Below, piece by piece: positions 25,681 to 34,972 of a DNA stretch of 64,000 nucleotides. A program made the translations under genes and the position numbers. The stretch is from an uncultured Oxalobacteraceae bacterium. Its GTDB lineage: Bacteria > Pseudomonadota > Gammaproteobacteria > Burkholderiales > Burkholderiaceae. Below the pieces are notes generated by a model, which was not told where the DNA came from, made no database searches, and saw only the letters and a list, made by a program, of their open reading frames with translations. The stretch spans positions 13,113 to 77,112 of the forward strand of contig CAMLIL010000014.1 of assembly GCA_946480015.1 (NCBI GenBank), read 5' to 3'. Numbering within the stretch: the first letter of the stretch is position 1; the number at the start of each line of letters is the position of its first letter.

Positions 25681-26442
25681 ATGAAGAAAGTCTTGTTCGC
25701 CTTGGGGCTGTTGGTGATTGCTGGCACAGGCACAACAGCGGAGAAAACAGAAAAGAAGAAGGCTGCTACTGATATGGTTTTCCCTCACTCCATTTCTTTA
25801 GGCGCTATGGAGAACAACGATAATGTGTATATAGACTGTGACGGGCAAGAACCCTATTACACAATGAATTGTAAGTTCGTGATGATTACAATTTGGAATG
25901 TTAGGGAAAGACTCAAAGCTGATACACAAAAAATGCTCACCCAAGACAATCTAGGAACAGACAAAGATATGGAGCAGCTCAGGTCTGCAATGAAAGAGCT
26001 TTCAGGTTCAAAGCTGGACGAAAATGTAAAGAAGCTGTCGCCCGAAAAAGCAGCGATTGCAAGAATGTATGCGGAGTTAGCTAAAACTGTTCCTACTTCC
26101 AATAACAAAGAAGAATTTAGAAAGTTCATAGCTTCCATGAGCAAACTTGGGGAGGATACTTGCGAGATACATACAACGACATGGGAAACTGCATTCAAGA
26201 AGACAGGTCAAGGGACCTGGACGAGCCATGCCGAACCCGCTGGATTATGCAATTTAATGACTTTAGAAACTTTAGAGCGCCCTGAATTTGGCCTTTGGAC
26301 CTACACAAACACTCGTATCGCTGTCGGAAACGACACCGAGTTTTGCAAGAGCTTTAAGAAGGAAATCAACAAACCGCATGCTTACACTTGGAATGCTCCA
26401 AAGAAGTTCGCACCCTCTTGCAAACAAATGGAATACAAGTGA
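25681..26442 (+). CDS. Secreted Cys-containing protein, unknown
   Basis: 253 residues from ATG 25681, preceded by GAGGGGG. Signal peptide MKKVLFALGLLVIAGTGTTAE predicts export. The mature part has six Cys (YIDCDG, MNCKF, EDTCEIH, GLCNLM, EFCKSF, PSCKQ), which could form three disulfides in the periplasm. No family recognised. It is divergent from the pilin-like gene across a 138-base spacer, which suggests a joint role at the cell surface but does not prove it. Confidence 0.7.
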   Translation: MKKVLFALGLLVIAGTGTTAEKTEKKKAATDMVFPHSISLGAMENNDNVYIDCDGQEPYYTMNCKFVMITIWNVRERLKADTQKMLTQDNLGTDKDMEQLRSAMKELSGSKLDENVKKLSPEKAAIARMYAELAKTVPTSNNKEEFRKFIASMSKLGEDTCEIHTTTWETAFKKTGQGTWTSHAEPAGLCNLMTLETLERPEFGLWTYTNTRIAVGNDTEFCKSFKKEINKPHAYTWNAPKKFAPSCKQMEYK

Positions 26443-26449
26443 TACAAAA

Positions 26450-26472
26450 AATCCCAATCACCGATTGGGATT
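26450..26472 (-). terminator. Terminator between convergent genes
   Basis: AATCCCAATC with complement GATTGGGATT, loop ACC. The run of T is on the minus strand, so it mainly ends the gene at 26479-26817, but the stem can also serve the plus-strand gene. Confidence 0.75.
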
Positions 26473-26478
26473 AAAAAT

Positions 26479-26817
26479 TTAGTCGTCGCCTCTGTCGCGG
26501 AATGTGTATTGACAATCTACACAATGCACGTCTTCCCCCGCTTGTTCGTTTCTAATGGCGTCCGCTACCATATCTATAGGAATCATTTGTCCGCAATCTT
26601 CGTTGTCGCAAGCGATTTCAAAATGCGGATAAATGACAGTTTGATAGACTCCTTTTTGCTTTGCCGAGAGTCCTTCAAGACTATTTTCCCCTATCACTTT
26701 CTTAGCAATTCCAGCCGCCGCACCCTCAATCAAATCGTGATCAAGCAATGCTTGCAAAGCTTCGTTGCGGCTCTCTGCTTCGTTCTGTTCTTCCATAAAT
26801 CTTTTAGTCAAAGACAT
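26479..26817 (-). CDS. Small protein with zinc-finger-like C-terminus
   Basis: 112 residues. The N-terminal half is helical; the C-terminal part has two Cys pairs (ACDNEDCG and HCVDCQYTF) spaced about 28 residues apart, suggesting a zinc knuckle. No family recognised. Located in the right arm of the element. Confidence 0.65.
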   Translation of the reverse strand: MSLTKRFMEEQNEAESRNEALQALLDHDLIEGAAAGIAKKVIGENSLEGLSAKQKGVYQTVIYPHFEIACDNEDCGQMIPIDMVADAIRNEQAGEDVHCVDCQYTFRDRGDD

Positions 26818-26849
26818 AGCAAATCCCTTTATATTCTGGCTTCATAGAA

Positions 26850-27554
26850 CTACAGAGCTTTTATTTTGTCGTAAGCTTCCAAAGTAATTTTAATATTTTT
26901 TATTGATTTTTCCGAAAGGTCAAAATCTTCTTGCTTGTCACGACCAGACAAGCGAATTGTTGATTTTTTTGAGTTTGCTATCACTCTAAGAGAAGCAATG
27001 TCAATTTCTTTCGCTGGAATATCAATTGACTCAAAGACGCCAGCCGTGTTGTTGTCTCTTGAAACTTGACCATGGGAAAAATTCTTCTCATAAGAAATTA
27101 TGTCGTCGGACATAACTTTACTTTTATCCCAAAATATCCAAGTTCCACCGTGAAATGCAATTTGAACTCGCAATAAGGTTTGCCCCGTATCGGTGACCGC
27201 AAGATAAGTAGATAAATGGTCGTCAAAAATATTTGTATTAGGTGCAGTGTAGAACGAAATTTTTTCTATCTTGTCGCGATTAAGTTTGAAGTTCTTAAGT
27301 ATTGGTGCAATCGCTTTTGCAGTCTCTTCGGTCGTCATTTTCGGTTTAGATGCTACCGCCACCTCTGCAGGCTTCTCAGCAACTGAAGTTTTTGAACTCT
27401 GTGAAGTGCATTGATAGACAAAAACCCCCACAAATAGGACAGCAATCCAACCGAGAAGACCAACTTTTTTTGGCACTTTCGCCCCACATTTTGGACAAGC
27501 TTTCGCTTCTGTGCTTACTTCCGAACCGCACTCTTTGCACTTGACTAAAGCCAT
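26850..27554 (-). CDS. Zinc-ribbon membrane protein
   Basis: 234 residues. The first 27 residues form a zinc ribbon (VKCKECGSEV, KACPKCGAKV), followed by one transmembrane helix (GLLGWIAVLFVGVFVYQCT). After a Ser/Ala/Pro linker comes a domain of about 165 residues with beta-strand-like segments (TGQTLLRVQIAFHGGTWIFW). AGGGGT precedes the ATG. Function unknown; zinc-ribbon anchors of this type are common in uncharacterised membrane proteins. It is the last gene before attR. Confidence 0.75.
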   Translation of the reverse strand: MALVKCKECGSEVSTEAKACPKCGAKVPKKVGLLGWIAVLFVGVFVYQCTSQSSKTSVAEKPAEVAVASKPKMTTEETAKAIAPILKNFKLNRDKIEKISFYTAPNTNIFDDHLSTYLAVTDTGQTLLRVQIAFHGGTWIFWDKSKVMSDDIISYEKNFSHGQVSRDNNTAGVFESIDIPAKEIDIASLRVIANSKKSTIRLSGRDKQEDFDLSEKSIKNIKITLEAYDKIKAL

Positions 27555-27826
27555 TTCTACCCCTAGAAAATTTATTATATAAATTTTGCATTCTCAACGA
27601 TAAAGCTATTGAGAACGTTTAATAAACGGACTTTAAAGTCTGTATTTCTTGCTGGATATTGTGCCAAAAAATGAGCAACTTGGATACTACTATTGACAAG
27701 CTGGAGAGCTTAGGGGGAGGACGTACGGAGATTTGAAAGGAGTGAAATTCGCCCGAAAAATCCACCAAAGGGCGAAATCGGATTGCTAAGTCTTTGATTT
27801 TGCTATATAACTACATAACTAATTGT
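27555..27826. other. Right-end spacer of the element, no clear gene
   Basis: AT-rich DNA between the zinc-ribbon gene and attR. It contains TTCGCCC/GGGCGAA arms (27748-27754 and 27770-27776) and a possible 21-codon frame at 27671-27736, too short to support. It may hold integrase arm sites. Confidence 0.4.
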
Positions 27827-27907
27827 TTAGGTGCACCAGAAACAGCCGCCGCCCAAAATGGCGGTCTGTGTTCCCACGTCCTTGTTTTCATTGGCTACTG
27901 CTTGCAT
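27827..27907 (-). pseudogene. msrA: msrA, displaced native 5' end
   Basis: Reads MQAVANENKDVGTQTAILGG followed by GCFWCT and a stop: the true MsrA N-terminus through the catalytic motif, cut after FWC. GGGGTG lies five bases before the ATG at 27907. The last two codons (ACC, TAA) come from the element. The rest of the gene is at 15780-16271, 11.5 kb away. Host promoter sequence for msrA should lie in 27908-28111, shared with the divergent flavin reductase gene. Confidence 0.9.
27833..27841. other. attR core
   Basis: GCACCAGAA, identical to the attL core. Element DNA lies to the left (TTGTTTAGGT) and native msrA to the right (ACAGCCGCCGCCC). Confidence 0.8.
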
Positions 27908-28111
27908 TTTTCACCCCAGAATAAGTCGTTTCCAACGTGATCCGTGATCGGTTCCCGATAGAGTCCAGATTAGCAGAAAGCCCTATGAATGCCGACCGAC
28001 TTTTCAACAGTGCCGCGGCCGCGATGGACGTGGCTTGCGGTACATCGGCGCGGGCCGGGGCTCCGCCGGGAAGGACCAAAGTTTGGCATAATGGCACAAA
28101 TAGATAGGCTT

Positions 28112-28624
28112 ATGATGAACACCAGTTCCCCCCGCATCAGCACGCGCGAATTTGACGCGGCACAGTTCCGCCACGCGCTGTCGCAGTTTGCCACCGGCGT
28201 GACCATCATCACGACGCGGCTGGCCGACGGTAGTTTCCGCGGGCTCACCGCCAGCTCCTTCAATTCGGTCTCGCTCGACCCGCCGCTGGTGCTATGGAGC
28301 CTGGGCAACGCGGCCAATAGCCTGCCCATCTTTTCAGGCAATTCGCACTACGTCATCAACGTGCTGGGCGCAGACCAGGCCCATCTGGCACAACGCTTTT
28401 CGCGCCGCAGCGAAAACCCGTTCGGCGATGTCGAGTACGCACTGTCGCGCACCGGCCAGCCCATCCTCACGGGCGCCTCCGCCTGGTTCGAATGCCACAA
28501 CCGCAGCCGCTATCCGGAAGGCGACCACGTGATTTTCGTAGGCGAAGTGGAAGATTGCGCCGCCCATCCGCAAGCCTCGCTGGTGTTTCATTCCGGCCAA
28601 TTCTCCAGCACCAGCAGTAAATAA
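28112..28624 (+). CDS. Flavin reductase family protein
   Basis: 170 residues from ATG 28112; a second ATG follows directly and an ATG at 28091 is possible, while the frame further upstream is not credible. Split-barrel FMN-binding domain: [58 protein letters not shown], and [12 protein letters not shown], the pattern of NAD(P)H:flavin oxidoreductases such as HpaC or the reductase components of two-component monooxygenases. The partner is unknown. Divergent from the msrA 5' remnant. Confidence 0.85.
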   Translation: MMNTSSPRISTREFDAAQFRHALSQFATGVTIITTRLADGSFRGLTASSFNSVSLDPPLVLWSLGNAANSLPIFSGNSHYVINVLGADQAHLAQRFSRRSENPFGDVEYALSRTGQPILTGASAWFECHNRSRYPEGDHVIFVGEVEDCAAHPQASLVFHSGQFSSTSSK

Positions 28625-28715
28625 GCGCAGTAAAATGACAGATTCGGCGAAGCGGTCTATACAAGTGACCGTCACGCCATGTTCGACCTTATCCAACAAA
28701 GAGACAGGAACCGTC

Positions 28716-29909
28716 ATGAATCGACCCGCAGCGCACAAGGCCCAGTTTCACTGGGACGATCCCCTCCTGCTGAACCAACAGCTGAGCGACGACGAGCGCA
28801 TGGTGCGCGACGCCGCCGCCGCGTATTGCCAGGACAAGCTGGCGCCGCGCATTCTTGAAGCGTTCCGGCACGAGCGCATGGACACCGCGATTTTCCGCGA
28901 AATGGGCGAGCTGGGCCTGCTGGGTCCCACCATACCGGAACAATACGGCGGTCCGGGCCTCAATTACGTCGCCTACGGCCTGATTGCGCGCGAAGTCGAG
29001 CGGATCGATTCCGGCTACCGCTCGATGATGAGTGTGCAGTCATCCTTGGTCATGGTTCCGATTTACGAGTTCGGCACCGAGGCGCAGCGCCAGAAATACC
29101 TGCCCAGGCTGGCCACCGGCGAATGGATAGGCTGCTTCGGCCTGACCGAGCCCAACCATGGTTCCGATCCCGGCTCGATGATCACGCGCGCGCGCAAGGT
29201 TGACGGCGGCTACGCGCTCACCGGCGCCAAGATGTGGATCACCAATTCCCCCGTGGCCGACGTGTTCGTGGTCTGGGCCAAGGACGACGAAGGCGCCATC
29301 CGCGGCTTCGTGCTGGAAAAAGGCATGGCCGGCCTGTCGGCGCCGGCGATTCACGGCAAATTCGGCCTGCGCGCCTCGGTCACCGGCGAAATCGTCATGG
29401 ACAATGTGTTCTGTCCGGAAGAAAACGCCTTCCCCGAGGTGCGTGGCCTGAAAGGCCCCTTCACCTGCCTGAACTCGGCGCGCTACGGCATTGCCTGGGG
29501 TGCGCTGGGCGCGGCCGAAGCGTGCTGGCACACGGCGCGCCAATACGTGCTGGACCGGCAGCAATTCGGCCGCCCGCTAGCCGCCAATCAACTAGTGCAG
29601 AAAAAACTGGCCGACATGCAAACCGAAATTACCCTGGGCTTGCAAGCCTGCCTGCGGCTGGGCCGCATGAAAGATGAAGGCACGGCCGCGGTGGAAATCA
29701 CGTCGATGCTGAAGCGCAATTCCTGCGGCAAATCGCTCGATATTGCCCGCACCGCCCGCGACATGCTGGGCGGCAACGGCATCTCCGACGAATTCGGGGT
29801 GATCCGCCACATGGTCAATCTGGAAGTGGTCAATACCTACGAAGGCACGCACGATATCCACGCCTTGATCCTGGGCCGCGCGCAAACGGGAATCCAAGCC
29901 TTCCAGTAA
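28716..29909 (+). CDS. gcdH: Glutaryl-CoA dehydrogenase
   Basis: FAD-dependent oxidation and decarboxylation of glutaryl-CoA to crotonyl-CoA in lysine, tryptophan or glutarate breakdown. 397 residues from ATG 28716 (AGGA upstream). Family features: [19 protein letters not shown] start, [64 protein letters not shown], and the catalytic Glu in [18 protein letters not shown]. The length and the start sequence separate it from other acyl-CoA dehydrogenases. Confidence 0.92.
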   Translation: MNRPAAHKAQFHWDDPLLLNQQLSDDERMVRDAAAAYCQDKLAPRILEAFRHERMDTAIFREMGELGLLGPTIPEQYGGPGLNYVAYGLIAREVERIDSGYRSMMSVQSSLVMVPIYEFGTEAQRQKYLPRLATGEWIGCFGLTEPNHGSDPGSMITRARKVDGGYALTGAKMWITNSPVADVFVVWAKDDEGAIRGFVLEKGMAGLSAPAIHGKFGLRASVTGEIVMDNVFCPEENAFPEVRGLKGPFTCLNSARYGIAWGALGAAEACWHTARQYVLDRQQFGRPLAANQLVQKKLADMQTEITLGLQACLRLGRMKDEGTAAVEITSMLKRNSCGKSLDIARTARDMLGGNGISDEFGVIRHMVNLEVVNTYEGTHDIHALILGRAQTGIQAFQ

Positions 29910-29931
29910 GCGCTGCAACGCGACACGACCG

Positions 29932-29956
29932 AAAAAAAACCCGCCGCAGCGGGTTT
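29932..29956 (-). terminator. Terminator for ompW-like gene
   Basis: AAACCCGC and GCGGGTTT around a four-base loop at 29937-29956, with eight T on the minus strand. It lies between convergent genes. Confidence 0.85.
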
Positions 29957-29973
29957 AGTGTTGTTGAGATCGC

Positions 29974-30651
29974 TTAAAACTTATAACCGATCGTCATGGC
30001 GATGAGCTTGGGATCGAGGCGCATGTCCTGTTTCTGACCGGTCGAATAATTGACCGTCGTGCGCATGCGCGTCTTGATCATGGTGAAGTCGGCAAACCAG
30101 CGCTCGTTGATGTTGACCGTCAACCCGGCTTGCACGCTCAGGCACAGCTTGTTGTCGATATCGAAGCTGACCGGCGCGCCCCCAGCGTTGGTGATCGCCG
30201 TGAGTTGCCCGGAACCGGTCTCGTCCGCGAAATAAGCGTAGGTCGCGCCTATACCGACATACGGCCGCAGTACCGACGCAGGGGTGCCGCCGCGATATTG
30301 CAGCAAAGCGGTTGGCGGCAGGGCTTTGACGCTGCCGAGCTTGCCCGTTCCGGCGATCGCGCCGTCACCGTAGAGGTCGTGCTTGAGCGGAACCCCCATG
30401 GCCAGTTCGGCCGACCAGTTGTCCGTGATGCCATAAATGGCGGAAAACACTGGCTTGGTGCTGGAACCGATGGCGGCCTTGGTGTGCGGCAGCGCCGGGG
30501 CGCTGACGTCGCCACTCTTGACGTCGGGAGTGACTTCGCCGATGCCGGCCTTGACGGCCCACTGGTGGGCCGATTGGGCCGAGGCCGCACCGCTGGCCGT
30601 CAACGCGGCCAGCGCCGCCAGTGCTGCTACGCTTTTCAAACAAACTTTCAT
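29974..30651 (-). CDS. OmpW family outer membrane protein
   Basis: 225 residues from ATG 30651, preceded by GGAGACAAA. Signal peptide MKVCLKSVAALAALAALTAS. The mature protein is an eight-strand barrel of the OmpW/AlkL type: HQWAVKAGIGEVTPD, YGITDNWSAELAMGVPLKHDLYG, LPPTALLQYRG, RPYVGIGATYAYF, ending in the C-terminal aromatic IGYKF. Such channels admit small hydrophobic compounds across the outer membrane. Confidence 0.9.
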   Translation of the reverse strand: MKVCLKSVAALAALAALTASGAASAQSAHQWAVKAGIGEVTPDVKSGDVSAPALPHTKAAIGSSTKPVFSAIYGITDNWSAELAMGVPLKHDLYGDGAIAGTGKLGSVKALPPTALLQYRGGTPASVLRPYVGIGATYAYFADETGSGQLTAITNAGGAPVSFDIDNKLCLSVQAGLTVNINERWFADFTMIKTRMRTTVNYSTGQKQDMRLDPKLIAMTIGYKF

Positions 30652-30701
30652 TTTGTCTCCTTTGATGCTGATCGATGTGTGTGGCTGGTCGTGGCGCCGG
30701 C

Positions 30702-32117
30702 TTACAGCCAGCCGCGCACGATCATCTGTTCGGCCACATAGCGCGCGATCAGTGCATGTTCGTATGCCGTCGGGTGCACGTCGTCGGCAAACATGTAGTG
30801 GCTGACGTCGCCGGCAATGAGGTTGGTGGCGTTGCACACCAGCGAGCTGGTGCCGAGCGCGTTGGCGCCGCAGGCCGGGGTGCTGGTATTGGTCAGGCCG
30901 TAGGGCGCCGGGTTAATGATCTGGTCGTGGCTGATGGCCCACAGGTCGACGTACATGATTTTGGCGTCATTCGATACCCCGGCCTTGAGCGCAGTGTTGA
31001 AGGCGTCGACCATGGCCAGAATCAGTTGCTGGGTGGCGGCATCCTTGGCTTTGGCGGCGGGCGCGTTGCCCAGGTCAGGCAGGTTATTGACGACCACGTA
31101 GTTGGCGCCCTTGCCGACAATCTGGGTCTTGACCAGGGCGGCCAGTTCGGCGCCGGCGGTGGCCATCTGCGGGATCAGTTTCGGTCCGTTGGCGGCGGCG
31201 TAGTCGGCGCCGGCTTTCTGGCCGGCGACGGCGCCGGCGGCGGTGCCAGCCGCGGTCGCGTCGGTCTGGGCCTTGACCACCATCGGTCCGTAGACGGTGG
31301 CGCTGGCGACGGCCGCGTTGCCGGGCTGGGCCGCCGCAGTGGCGACGCCGACGCCGACGATGGTCTCGTTGGTGCTACCGGTGCGCAAGGCTTCCGCACC
31401 CATGGCCGCGCCGATTGCCTGGGTGGCCGTGGCCGGGTCGGTGGCGCCCGCGCCAAGCAGGCCGGCCAGCGTGGAGACGAAGGTCTGGGCGCCGACCCTG
31501 GCGCCTTCGGCCGCGCCGGCGGCCTGGCCGGCAGCGGTGGCGGCGGCGGACAAACCGCCCAGCAGCGCCAGCGCGTCGTTACCGCCCGCCATGACGAAGA
31601 CGATTTCGGTGCCGCTGAACTTGCCGCCGGAGGCCGCCAGGTGGTTGGCGACCTGGGTCACCACCGGCACCGTCAGCGCGCCCAGGGCGGAGCCGGTCGC
31701 CTCGTTGTTGGGGCCGATCGGATTGGTCACGCGCGAACCGCCCTGGGCATAGCTGAAGCAACCGGCGTTGTTGACCACCGGTACCGCAAAGCCTTTGCTG
31801 GCGTCGCCTTCCAAACCGGTCTGCGCGGCGCAGGGGGCGGGCAGGCTGAATTGGGCGGCCAGCAGTTCCTGCCAGATCTTGCCGGTCAATTCGGGGTTGA
31901 CGGTGGTGGCACTGCCATTGATGGTGAATTTACCGCCACCCAGTTGTTTGACGGTACCCACGTTGTAGGAGCCCACGTCGGACAAGCTGTCGCCGAAGGT
32001 GACCTGCTGGGTGTACTTGAGCTTGAGCGATTGATCGCCACCGCTGCTACCGCTGCCGCCGCACGCTGCCAGGGTGGCAGCGGCCAACAGCGCCAGCGCG
32101 AATTTGGTTTGACGCAT
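30702..32117 (-). CDS. GDSL/SGNH esterase lipoprotein
   Basis: 471 residues from ATG 32117 with AGGAGAC upstream. A lipobox (ALALLAAATLAACGG) predicts a lipid-anchored envelope protein. The SGNH hydrolase motifs are present: nucleophile Ser in FGDSLSDVG, VMAGGNDAL for the oxyanion Asn, and the Asp-His pair in DDVHPTAYEHALIA. Residues about 190-310 form a long Ala/Gly-rich stretch (SAAATAAGQAAGAAEGARVG) that is not part of the catalytic core. It shares the same ribosome-site context as the OmpW gene 50 bases downstream. Substrate unknown. Confidence 0.88.
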   Translation of the reverse strand: MRQTKFALALLAAATLAACGGSGSSGGDQSLKLKYTQQVTFGDSLSDVGSYNVGTVKQLGGGKFTINGSATTVNPELTGKIWQELLAAQFSLPAPCAAQTGLEGDASKGFAVPVVNNAGCFSYAQGGSRVTNPIGPNNEATGSALGALTVPVVTQVANHLAASGGKFSGTEIVFVMAGGNDALALLGGLSAAATAAGQAAGAAEGARVGAQTFVSTLAGLLGAGATDPATATQAIGAAMGAEALRTGSTNETIVGVGVATAAAQPGNAAVASATVYGPMVVKAQTDATAAGTAAGAVAGQKAGADYAAANGPKLIPQMATAGAELAALVKTQIVGKGANYVVVNNLPDLGNAPAAKAKDAATQQLILAMVDAFNTALKAGVSNDAKIMYVDLWAISHDQIINPAPYGLTNTSTPACGANALGTSSLVCNATNLIAGDVSHYMFADDVHPTAYEHALIARYVAEQMIVRGWL

Positions 32118-32247
32118 TTTGTCTCCTAAATATTGATTCACGGCAAAACGAACGTTCGTGCTATTCGCCCTGCCGCTAATATGCCAGCGTTCGATTGGCT
32201 TGTATAGAAAAAACAGTTGCAACTTTGTCAGTTCGGCGCAACAAGGC

Positions 32248-33279
32248 CTAGTCTGGGGCCGCGCGGTTGACCAAACCGTGGACGATGCCGCTGGAACCAT
32301 GGGCGGCGCGGCGCAAGCGGTCGTTGACGCCCAGCCAGGCTGGGCCGTGAGGTGGGGCTTCGACCAGAATCAGGTCGGCGCCGGCGCTGTCCATCGCGCG
32401 CAAGGCGGCGTACAGGGCGTGGGCGAAACCGTCCGGCGACAGCGGCAGGCGCAGCGCGGCATGCGTGGGCGGCAAGTCGGAATAATGAATCAGCGCAATC
32501 TTGCGGCCGCCACTGTGCAGCAGCGCCAGGGTGTCGCGCAGCGCGGCGCTGTCGAGCATGGCCACCGGGGTGTGCGGCGCGTAATGCGATTCCAGGGTGC
32601 CCGAGGCGCGCGGCGCGGCGGCGTCGGGCGCGGCCGGGAGCTGGTCGATCACGGCGGCAATGGCGTCGGCGCTGATCCGGCCGGGACGCAGCAGCACCGG
32701 GCCGTGGGTCGCCAGGCGCGACAGGTCGACGATGGTCGATTCGATGCCGACATCGCTCTGGCCGCCGTCGAGTACCAGCGCGACCGTGCCATCGGTGCCG
32801 AATTCGTCGCGCACATGCTGGGCGGTGGTCGGGCTGACGTGGCCGAATTTATTGGCGGAAGGGGCGGCAATCCCGCCCTTGCCTGCCTTGAAGGTTTGCA
32901 GCAGGGCGATGGCGACCGGATGGGCGGGGCAGCGCAGGCCGACCGTGTCCTGCCCGCCGGAAACGGCATCGGGAATGTTGGCGGCGCGCTTGAGGATCAG
33001 GGTCAGCGGACCGGGCCAGAAGGCGGCGGCCAGCTGCTGCGCTTCGGGCGGGATGTCGGCGGCCCAGTGCGCCAGGTCGGCCTCCGGTGCCAGGTGCACG
33101 ATCACCGGATGATCCTGCGGACGGCCCTTGGCGGCGTAAATGCGCGCCACCGCGTCCGGGTTTTCGGCGTCGGCGCCCAGCCCGTAGACGGTCTCGGTCG
33201 GAAAGGCGACCAGGCGGCCGGCCGCCAGCAAGGCGGCGGCGGCATCGAGCTCGGCCTGGTCGACCAAGGGCGCCTGCAT
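32248..33279 (-). CDS. tsaC: L-threonylcarbamoyladenylate synthase (Sua5 type)
   Basis: Makes the TC-AMP intermediate for t6A37 tRNA modification from threonine, bicarbonate and ATP. 343 residues from ATG 33279, three bases after the purK stop. YrdC domain: GRLVAFPTETVYGLGADA, KGRPQDHPVIVH, WPGPLTLIL, GLRCPAHPVA, APSANKFGHVSPTT. A C-terminal Sua5 domain follows a linker (GTLESHYAPHTPV), so it is the long Sua5 form. tcdA in this window acts later in the same pathway. Confidence 0.93.
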   Translation of the reverse strand: MQAPLVDQAELDAAAALLAAGRLVAFPTETVYGLGADAENPDAVARIYAAKGRPQDHPVIVHLAPEADLAHWAADIPPEAQQLAAAFWPGPLTLILKRAANIPDAVSGGQDTVGLRCPAHPVAIALLQTFKAGKGGIAAPSANKFGHVSPTTAQHVRDEFGTDGTVALVLDGGQSDVGIESTIVDLSRLATHGPVLLRPGRISADAIAAVIDQLPAAPDAAAPRASGTLESHYAPHTPVAMLDSAALRDTLALLHSGGRKIALIHYSDLPPTHAALRLPLSPDGFAHALYAALRAMDSAGADLILVEAPPHGPAWLGVNDRLRRAAHGSSGIVHGLVNRAAPD

Positions 33280-33281
33280 GC

Positions 33282-34472
33282 TCACGGAACGATGCCCAGG
33301 ATGGCGCAGGCGGCGGCCAGCTGCTGCCGCGCCTCGGCCAGCGTCGGCGCGATGAAGGTCACGTGGCCCATCTTGCGGGCGCGGCGCGGATCGTCCTTGC
33401 CGTACAGATGCAGGCACGCGCCGGGCAGCGCCAGCACGCGGTCCCAGGCCGGTTCGCCGATACGGTCGCTGTCGCCGTCGAACCAGACGTCGCCCAGGAT
33501 GTTGAGCATGACCGCCGGCGAATGCTGGCGCACCTCGCCCAGCGGCAAGCCAGCCATGGCGCGGACCTGCTGCGCGAACTGGCTGGTGACGCAGGCGTCC
33601 ATGGTGTAATGGCCGCTGTTGTGCGGGCGCGGCGCCATTTCATTGACCACCAGGCTACCGTCGGCCAGCACGAAAAACTCAATGCACAGCACGCCGACAT
33701 AGCCGAGTTCGGCCACGATGACGCGGGCGGCGTCCTGCGCGCGCGCGGCGCACTCGGGCGTGACGTTCGGTCCCGGCACGGTGGTGGTGAACAGGATGCC
33801 GTCACGGTGCACGTTTTCGGCGATCGGGTAGACCACCGAGGCGCCATCGGCCCCCCGCGCGGTCAATACCGACACTTCGTAGGCCAGCGGCAGCATTTTT
33901 TCAAGCAGGCAGGTCACCTGCCCCATCGCCTCGAACGCCGCGCGCACGTCCTCGCGCGAGCGCACGCGTACCTGGCCTTTGCCGTCGTAGCCCATGCGCA
34001 CGGTTTTCAGGATGCCGGGCAGCAGCTCGTCGCCAATGGCGTCGATATCGGCCTGGGATGCGATGACATGATGCGGGGCCGGCCCCACGCCCGACCTGGG
34101 CGCGCAATCGACGAAAAAGCGTTTTTCCGCGATGCGGTCCTGGGCCACCGACACGCCGTGGGCGTTGGGCGCCACAACCACCTGCCGGGCCAGCCGCTCC
34201 AGGCTGGCGGCGGGAACGTTCTCGAATTCCGTGGTGACGGCGGCGCACTGGGCGGCCAGCGCATCGAGGCCGGCGGCGTCCTCGTAGCCGGCGTTCACCA
34301 GGCGCTGGGCAAGCTGTCCGGCCGGGCATTCGCCGGCCGGTTCCAGCACCGCCACCTGGTAGCCCATGCTTTGCGCGGCCTGGGCGAACATGCGGCCGAG
34401 CTGGCCGCCGCCCATCACGCCCAGCCAGGCGGACGGGTTGGCGGCGGGTAAGACTGACTTCGGATTACTCAT
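33282..34472 (-). CDS. purK: N5-carboxyaminoimidazole ribonucleotide synthase
   Basis: ATP-grasp enzyme that converts AIR and bicarbonate to N5-CAIR in de novo purine synthesis. 396 residues: [22 protein letters not shown] at the N-terminus, [13 protein letters not shown] of the ATP-grasp region, [26 protein letters not shown], and [19 protein letters not shown]. It follows purE by one base, and together they form the two-enzyme route to CAIR. Confidence 0.95.
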   Translation of the reverse strand: MSNPKSVLPAANPSAWLGVMGGGQLGRMFAQAAQSMGYQVAVLEPAGECPAGQLAQRLVNAGYEDAAGLDALAAQCAAVTTEFENVPAASLERLARQVVVAPNAHGVSVAQDRIAEKRFFVDCAPRSGVGPAPHHVIASQADIDAIGDELLPGILKTVRMGYDGKGQVRVRSREDVRAAFEAMGQVTCLLEKMLPLAYEVSVLTARGADGASVVYPIAENVHRDGILFTTTVPGPNVTPECAARAQDAARVIVAELGYVGVLCIEFFVLADGSLVVNEMAPRPHNSGHYTMDACVTSQFAQQVRAMAGLPLGEVRQHSPAVMLNILGDVWFDGDSDRIGEPAWDRVLALPGACLHLYGKDDPRRARKMGHVTFIAPTLAEARQQLAAACAILGIVP

Positions 34473-34473
34473 A

Positions 34474-34971
34474 CTAAACAGGCAAAATCATGGCTTTGGC
34501 GGCGGCGGTCTGCTGGACGCGGAACGCTTCCAGCTGCTCGGCCAGGGCGGCGTCGGTGGCGGCCAGGATGGCCACGGCGGTCAGCGCTGCATTGGCCGCG
34601 CCCGCTTCACCGATGGCGAAGGTGCACACCGGCACGCCCTTGGGCATTTGCACGATGGACAGCAGCGAATCCTCGCCGCGCAAGTACTTGGACGGCACCG
34701 GCACGCCCAGCACCGGCACGATGGTCTTGGCCGCCACCATGCCGGGCAGGTGGGCGGCGCCGCCGGCGCCGGCGATAATGGCGCGCAATCCGCGCGCGCG
34801 CGCGCTTGCGGCATAGGCGAACATCTCGTCGGGCATGCGGTGCGCCGAAACGACCTGCGCTTCGAACGGTACGCCGAACTGCTTGAGGATGTCGACCGCG
34901 TTTTTCATCACGTCCCAGTCCGAACTGGACCCCATGATGACGCCGACCAGCGGCTTGTTCTGCTCAGCCAT
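34474..34971 (-). CDS. purE: N5-carboxyaminoimidazole ribonucleotide mutase
   Basis: 165 residues. Moves the carboxyl group of N5-CAIR to give CAIR. Motifs [49 protein letters not shown] and [17 protein letters not shown] are diagnostic of class I PurE. It begins two bases after purC and ends one base before purK. Confidence 0.96.
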   Translation of the reverse strand: MAEQNKPLVGVIMGSSSDWDVMKNAVDILKQFGVPFEAQVVSAHRMPDEMFAYAASARARGLRAIIAGAGGAAHLPGMVAAKTIVPVLGVPVPSKYLRGEDSLLSIVQMPKGVPVCTFAIGEAGAANAALTAVAILAATDAALAEQLEAFRVQQTAAAKAMILPV

Positions 34972-34972
34972 G

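Larger units (their letters stand above)
16263..27841. mobile_element. Integrative mobilizable element inserted in msrA
   Basis: AT-rich block of about 11.6 kb between two copies of GCACCAGAA (16263-16271 and 27833-27841), both lying in msrA coding sequence. Joining the host flanks across one copy restores an uninterrupted msrA reading GGGCFWCLEAVYQ. It carries a tyrosine integrase at the left end, a MobC-like protein, a MOBP relaxase, a rolling-circle initiator and about ten other genes. There is no conjugation pore, so transfer would need a helper element. No excisionase was recognised. Confidence 0.9.

Noticed and set aside
27671..27736. 21-codon frame near attR as an excisionase remnant
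   Set aside because: Too short, no ribosome site and no Xis-like motif.
16263..27841. Prophage interpretation of the AT-rich block
   Set aside because: Only the initiator is phage-like; no terminase, capsid, tail or lysis genes are seen, while a relaxase and MobC are present.
27989..28111. Longer N-terminus for the flavin reductase
   Set aside because: The extra 41 residues are Arg/Pro/Trp-rich, unlike the family, and run through the divergent promoter region.
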